From Nemertoderma westbladi (Eukaryota > Xenacoelomorpha > Nemertodermatida > Nemertodermatidae), in NCBI GenBank assembly GCA_032718475.1, contig JAUCBJ010008077.1, positions 62,001 through 126,000 on the forward strand: a stretch of DNA of 64,000 nucleotides, in the 5' to 3' direction. Position 1 is the first letter of the stretch; the number at the start of each line of letters is the position of its first letter. The notes beneath the pieces were generated by a model that had not been told where the DNA came from, searched no databases, and saw only the letters and a list, made by a program, of their open reading frames with translations. The translations under genes and the position numbers were made by a program. Of this stretch, positions 59,746-64,000 are shown in pieces.

Positions 59746-61959
59746 GGCACCACCCAAAGGGTGAGCGATCGGGCAGAGTTCGAGATGGCAAGCAAACTTG
59801 TGCGAAAGAGAAAGGCGGAGCAAGGAGGAAAGGAGATACTGGTGGATTTCACCAAGAGGCATCCGGAAGAGAGGACGAGGGGATACTATGACCAGTTAGA
59901 AAAGGGTCACGCAGCACGAGCGCTACAGGACCACTTCAGGGAGATGCATGAACAGCGACTGGTAGGGACCTACGGGACGCCGTCGCTGGACAACGTGATC
60001 TTCGAGCATTTCCACTACGTGGTGAAAGGAGACGAGGCGAAGTTCGGGATTCCGAAGTACACGAGAGAGTCACCGAGGAAAGATTGGAAGAGGTTCATAG
60101 AGTCCGTCAACAGGGGAGGATACATGATCCTAGACGACGAAGGGACTGTGGAAGATGAGGAGGGTTCAAGGAGAGGATCGGTGGGATCGGCTAGAACCAT
60201 ACTCCTACATTTGGCCGCGCCAAATGGGGACATTTTCCTGTTTGACCTGGGAACGTATGGGAAGAAGGATGGGCCGAAGTTGGACCGGCTGCCGAGGGCG
60301 GTGCAGGTCCTAATGAGGGAGAAGTCGACGACGAAAGTGGGATCGGCCATTCGCAACGACGCGGAGAGAATCATCGGTCCGGACGCCACCAACCTCCTGG
60401 ATATGCAGAAGGTCTTCATGGCTATGACAGCACCAGACGGGTTGGGACTAGTCGAGAACACAGGCCAATGCGGAGTGGTGGCAATGGGTCAGCTATTGGG
60501 GCTTGTATGTCACAAACCGATGGACTGGGGGAAGTTCAGGGAAGAATACGGAGCAGAACTAGCGAACTCGCTGAAGTGGGGAGCGAGACCGGGAAAGTAA
60601 GAGGTGTATCAATTCCGAAGAGGAGCAATAAAGGTATATCAGAAGCGATATATCCTGCAGGAAGATTGGATAATGATAAGTTTGCTTAATTTATTCATAA
60701 CCGTGGTTATCGAGAGGGAACCAGCGGCATTTCTGTTATCGGGATCACCCCTAAGCTACAGAAGAGCCTTTAAGACGGCTTTCGATGGTCTGGTAGACCA
60801 CCCGTAGCTGAAGGGCGAGTCGGTGTACTACAACAGCCGACATCTGATAGACGGGGGGATAGATACGCCGTATCAGAGATGGGAGGAGCTAGAGACGGAT
60901 AGACGAGAGGCGAAGCGACTGGAAGAAGTTGCTAGACGGGAGAGGAGAGAAGCAGAGGAAAGGGAAGAGGAAGCTAGGACGCAGAGCTACTGCTTCGAGG
61001 AACAGGCGGGCCTAGACGAACTTCGTTGGACTTCGTCAGAGAGTTCGGGGGAGTCTCTAGGGCGAGAACTGGGATGGACGGTGGGATCACCGAGACAGTC
61101 GACGTTGGGGTTGCAAGCGATGCCCATACCAGCGGGCGCCGAGGGCGACCAACCGCTGAGGAAGTTAGGGGAGCTAGAGGGATGGAGAGCTACGGGCGAG
61201 AGCCAAGGCGGGAAGGCACATAGTGGATCCACCGGGATACCGGGGTTGGAGCCGCTGCCAGAGGAGGACGAAGACGACGACGAGTTCGGAGAGATGCCAC
61301 CCATCGGGAGGATCGGCCACTCGGACACGGGCTGGGTTGGCGGGAGGGTGGTGACGGCCAGTGGGGCGAGGGCCTTCTGGGATAGACCCAGCAAGCGGGC
61401 CTGGGTGCACGAGGAGCCGGCGATGGATTTCGCGGGGAGCACTATCAGGTTGGGCAAGCAACCGGGGACGGCACCACGAGTAGTATTCGGGGAGACGATG
61501 CCCGAGAGGGGCGAGGAAATCGACGTAGACAGGGACACTAACGTCCGGAAGTTCGCTTACCAGCGACTCCACAGACCGCGGAGATCGCTTGGGACGAGGG
61601 ACGAGGTGGGGCGGGAGACATTGGTACTCGGTTGTGATTACTGTGGGAGACAGACCCACCAGGAAAGGAGCTGTTTGTACCGGTTCCAGAAAGGGACCTT
61701 TTGTCTCTATTGCCGCGAGTCGAGCCACAGGATGGGGGCGTGTCCAAGGTTGCATAACTGATGTTCGAAATGTAACTTTCGGGGACATTACGGACGCCAG
61801 TGCGACTGGATGGACGACGAAGAGAAGTTTAGGGTCTTCGAGGAATGGGCCGATGTCGGGGCGATGACTCGGCAACGTATGAAGGCCCAGGAGTTCCGGT
61901 GGGGCTTTTTTAACATCAATCAGGAGGCTCACATGGAGATTATCAAACGGAGGCTTCCG
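59746..61959 (+). pseudogene. post-integrase unit of element B: DEDD exonuclease-like domain plus three zinc knuckles
   Basis: One frame, first ATG at 59785, with in-frame stops TAA 60598-60600, TAG 60805-60807 and TGA 61759-61761 but no shift. Exonuclease signs: GGYMILDDEGTV (D-x-E, motif I), TILLHLAAPNGDIFLFDLGT (the strand pair typical of EXD1/Egalitarian), TTKVGSAIRNDAERI (motif II Asp) and LLDMQ. Beyond the TAA, QKRYILQEDWIMISLLNLF could be motif III (Y...D). Next comes an acidic and Gly-rich linker. The knuckles are CDYCGRQTHQERSC, CLYCRESSHRMGAC and, after the TGA, CSKCNFRGHYGRQC. Such exonucleases trim RNA or DNA 3' ends. The assignment is by motif; activity is unknown. The LINE insertion at 61960 cuts the tail. 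Confidence 0.6.
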
Positions 61960-64000
61960 TTTTTTTTTTTTTTTTTTTTTTTTTACATTAATATTTCTTT
62001 AATTACGGGCAAACAGGGCAAAGCCCTATATCCTGCCCTCACGGGTTTGTTACATGATACACCACCAACAAATTCATGATAAACATACTATTATTAAATA
62101 TAGATATATTATTTCTGTACAGACAGATATTTGCAGCGCATACCCAACACGAGCGCCGGTGAAAACCTCACAGTTACAATCCTAGTCATAGCTATGGCTA
62201 GTCTAGGCTATTGTATATTCCACAATTACCCTACATACATAGTTAACAAGAAGTGTAGAAGAGCAAAGTTAAATTAGATATATTACATACAACAAATAAT
62301 TGTGCGTTGTTATACTGTACGTACATATAAATAGTTCCAACACGAAAGTGAATGCTCTCAATTTATTCACAGTATATTTAGGTCCAAAAATACATTTGAT
62401 TAGAAGTGCTAATTTATTTATTAATTTGGAATTTTTTGTAGTTCTCTACACACTAGAGCCTTTATAGTTTATATTTCAACTGAGCTAAATCGTTTAGAGT
62501 CCAATATATATTTTGATACCGCATTAATAAGTTTGTTCAGATCCTTACATTTCTGGCCGTATAGGATTGATTTTAATGTGATTGGTAAGTTTAGTGAGTT
62601 TAATTTGTCAACTAGGTTATGGCGGTGACTGGTGAATTCGGTGCATGAAAAGAAAAAGTGGTCTGGTGTTTCTCTGGTATCTAATCGGCAGAACGCACAC
62701 GTAGGGTTATCACTCAGGTGTCTATTAACCATATGGTCTGCAAGACAACTACGTTCCAGGCGTAGCTGGGCCAGAATAATCTGCACCGTTCGCGTGCCGG
62801 CATTAAAATAAGGATTGTCCTTTATAGTATTGGACAAACTGGATTTAAGTAAATGTGGCAACTTTGCCTGCATAGTAGATGAAAGTGAGTTCCAGGCACT
62901 GGTTGTTGAAGGGAAAAACGAGTTAAGATACAGTGATTTATGTGCCGAGAATGAGGTAAAATTTGTTTCGTTTCGAAGTTGGTATCTGTGTCCGTCACCT
63001 ACCTGGGGTGGCAGGAGGTCAGTCAGGTATGCTGGGGCATGGCCGTGCACTATTTTACTCAGTGTTACCAAACAGTTGTTATTCCGGCGAGTAGATAAAG
63101 GTTGTATATTACACTCGTCGTACAACTTGACGTGTGATGTTCCCCGTGGTGCCCCAGTTGCCACACGTAAAACTTGCAACTCGAAGTCATCGAGTGCATC
63201 TGACTGTTCTTTTGTAATGTTACACCAGACAACATTACTATATTCTATGACCGGTCTAATATATGTTTTGTATATGGTCAGTATGGTCTGCCGTGGTAGC
63301 TTGTACTTAAGGCATTTTAAGGTTGCTAACTGTGGTGCTACCTTATCTAAGATATGTGAAACATGATCGGCCCAGGTAAGTGTAGAATTAAGTACTTCCC
63401 CTAGATGCTTGTGTGTATCTACATTATCGAGCTGTTCGCCCATGAGATATAGGCTATGCTGTAGATGTGATTTGTTGGCTGGGATGGTCATAGTATGAGT
63501 TTTATCTGGATTAAATTTAACAAACCAATTGCAGGCCCACCTGTGGAGACTATTAAGTTCTGAATTCATAAAATGAGCAGAAACTGCAGGATGGGCAATT
63601 ATACTGTAGATAGTAGTGTCATCTGCAAAAAGTGATACATTAGCTAACAGGACAGAGACTAGATCGTTGATATAAACTAGAAACAGCAAAGGTCCGAGGA
63701 TACTTCCTTGGGGGACCCCCGCTTCGATCAGCCTTAGCACTGATTCTTTTCCATCAAGTACAACCCTAAGAAATCTATTGTTCAAATAATCATAAAACCA
63801 GTTAAGGAGGTTCCCACGAATCCCCGCTCGATGTAGTTTGTATACCAGACCCCGGTGCCAGACTCGGTCGAAGGCTTTCGAAATATCACAGAAAATTATA
63901 CGAACGCCATCGCCCTCGTCCCAGGTCTGGCACCAGGAATGGTATAAATGGAGCAACTGAAAGACACAGCTGTCGCCCCTATTTCGATAAGCAACATAAA
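61960..64000 (-). mobile_element. non-LTR retrotransposon at the right edge
   Basis: T25 at 61960-61984 is the poly(A) tail of a minus-strand element. Its 3' untranslated part runs to 62468 and the RT frame continues to the window edge. It is inserted directly into the coding frame of element B's second unit, so it is younger than B. Confidence 0.9.
62469..64000 (-). CDS. non-LTR reverse transcriptase, partial at window edge
   Basis: Open for more than 500 codons and still open at 64000. RT motifs: AYRNRGDSCVFQLLHLYHSW, IIFCDISKAFDRVWHRGLVY (catalytic Asp), EAGVPQGSILGPLLFLVYIN, then SLFADDTTIY (FADD catalytic pair) and FNPDKTHTMTI. The C-terminal half has the Jockey/CR1-type block CNIQPLSTRRNNNCLVTLSK and a Cys-rich end (CAFCRLDTRETPDHFFFSC) like the terminal CCHC or HCCH zinc region. 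No stops or shifts, so this copy is recent. It drives target-primed reverse transcription. Confidence 0.93.
   Translation of the reverse strand, partial: YVAYRNRGDSCVFQLLHLYHSWCQTWDEGDGVRIIFCDISKAFDRVWHRGLVYKLHRAGIRGNLLNWFYDYLNNRFLRVVLDGKESVLRLIEAGVPQGSILGPLLFLVYINDLVSVLLANVSLFADDTTIYSIIAHPAVSAHFMNSELNSLHRWACNWFVKFNPDKTHTMTIPANKSHLQHSLYLMGEQLDNVDTHKHLGEVLNSTLTWADHVSHILDKVAPQLATLKCLKYKLPRQTILTIYKTYIRPVIEYSNVVWCNITKEQSDALDDFELQVLRVATGAPRGTSHVKLYDECNIQPLSTRRNNNCLVTLSKIVHGHAPAYLTDLLPPQVGDGHRYQLRNETNFTSFSAHKSLYLNSFFPSTTSAWNSLSSTMQAKLPHLLKSSLSNTIKDNPYFNAGTRTVQIILAQLRLERSCLADHMVNRHLSDNPTCAFCRLDTRETPDHFFFSCTEFTSHRHNLVDKLNSLNLPITLKSILYGQKCKDLNKLINAVSKYILDSKRFSSVEI

Larger units (their letters stand above)
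49121..61959 (+). mobile_element. BEL/Pao-type retroelement B with exonuclease/zinc-knuckle unit (decayed)
   Basis: Order on the plus strand: gag (49121-54428, with an internal duplication), knuckle and protease (54425-54931), RT (54828-56044), RNase H and integrase (56027-58590), a 1.17-kb spacer with a minisatellite, then one long frame with exonuclease-like domain and three CCHC knuckles (59746-61959). At 61960 a reverse-oriented LINE begins. LTRs not found; the 3' end may be beyond the LINE. It is GC-richer than the flanking DNA. Confidence 0.7.

Overview
The window looks like nuclear DNA of an invertebrate animal. It is AT-rich, and almost every recognisable coding segment belongs to a transposable element. 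BEL/Pao retroelements, which are known only from animals, sit beside Ty3/gypsy, several non-LTR retrotransposons, a Penelope-like element, a tyrosine-recombinase (Crypton-like) element, a probable Helitron remnant and a TIR element. I see no bacterial features and no clear housekeeping gene. The phylum cannot be fixed from the sequence. Long G or C homopolymers recur through the window.

Layout. 0.6-4.8 kb: a TA-flanked pair of perfect 40-bp inverted repeats brackets 4.1 kb holding a BEN-like ORF. 5.6-10.5 kb: a Ty3/gypsy element with both LTRs and a 5-bp target duplication; its gag carries an internal inversion and pol has one frameshift. 10.8-11.5 kb: Helitron-like Rep remnant. 12.4-14.8 kb: broken ORFs of an unidentified repeat whose 3' end recurs at 21.05 kb. 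16.1-18.3 kb: two non-LTR remnants. 21.7-22.3 kb: a candidate two-exon gene of unknown function. 22.5-25.8 kb: a tyrosine-recombinase gene split by a reverse-oriented non-LTR element. 25.9-26.5 kb: Penelope-like GIY-YIG fragment. 26.6-29.2 kb: no genes.

29.2-61.96 kb is the most interesting part. Two long BEL/Pao-type retroelements lie head to head. Element A (minus strand, 45.7 down to 29.2 kb) has a 2,488-codon gag-PR-RT-RNase H frame. One in-frame TGA separates it from the integrase. A second reading unit follows. Element B (plus strand, 49.1-61.96 kb) has the same order but is more decayed. In both, the post-integrase unit carries a domain resembling DEDD 3'-5' exonucleases of the Egalitarian/EXD1/RNase D kind, and a cluster of CCHC zinc knuckles lies further downstream. 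In A, a third BEL/Pao fragment that has lost its reverse transcriptase separates the exonuclease half from the knuckles. A 20-bp palindrome occurs eight times in A and is translated in all three reading frames, much like the palindromic protein-coding insertions known in Rickettsia. Between A and B lies a tRNA-headed SINE-like sequence. The window ends in a reverse-oriented non-LTR element inserted into the tail of B.

How the parts work together: gag, protease, RT, RNase H and integrase form the standard retroelement replication machinery. The added exonuclease/zinc-knuckle unit is the candidate undescribed module; its role (RNA or cDNA trimming, host small-RNA interference, packaging) is not shown by the sequence.
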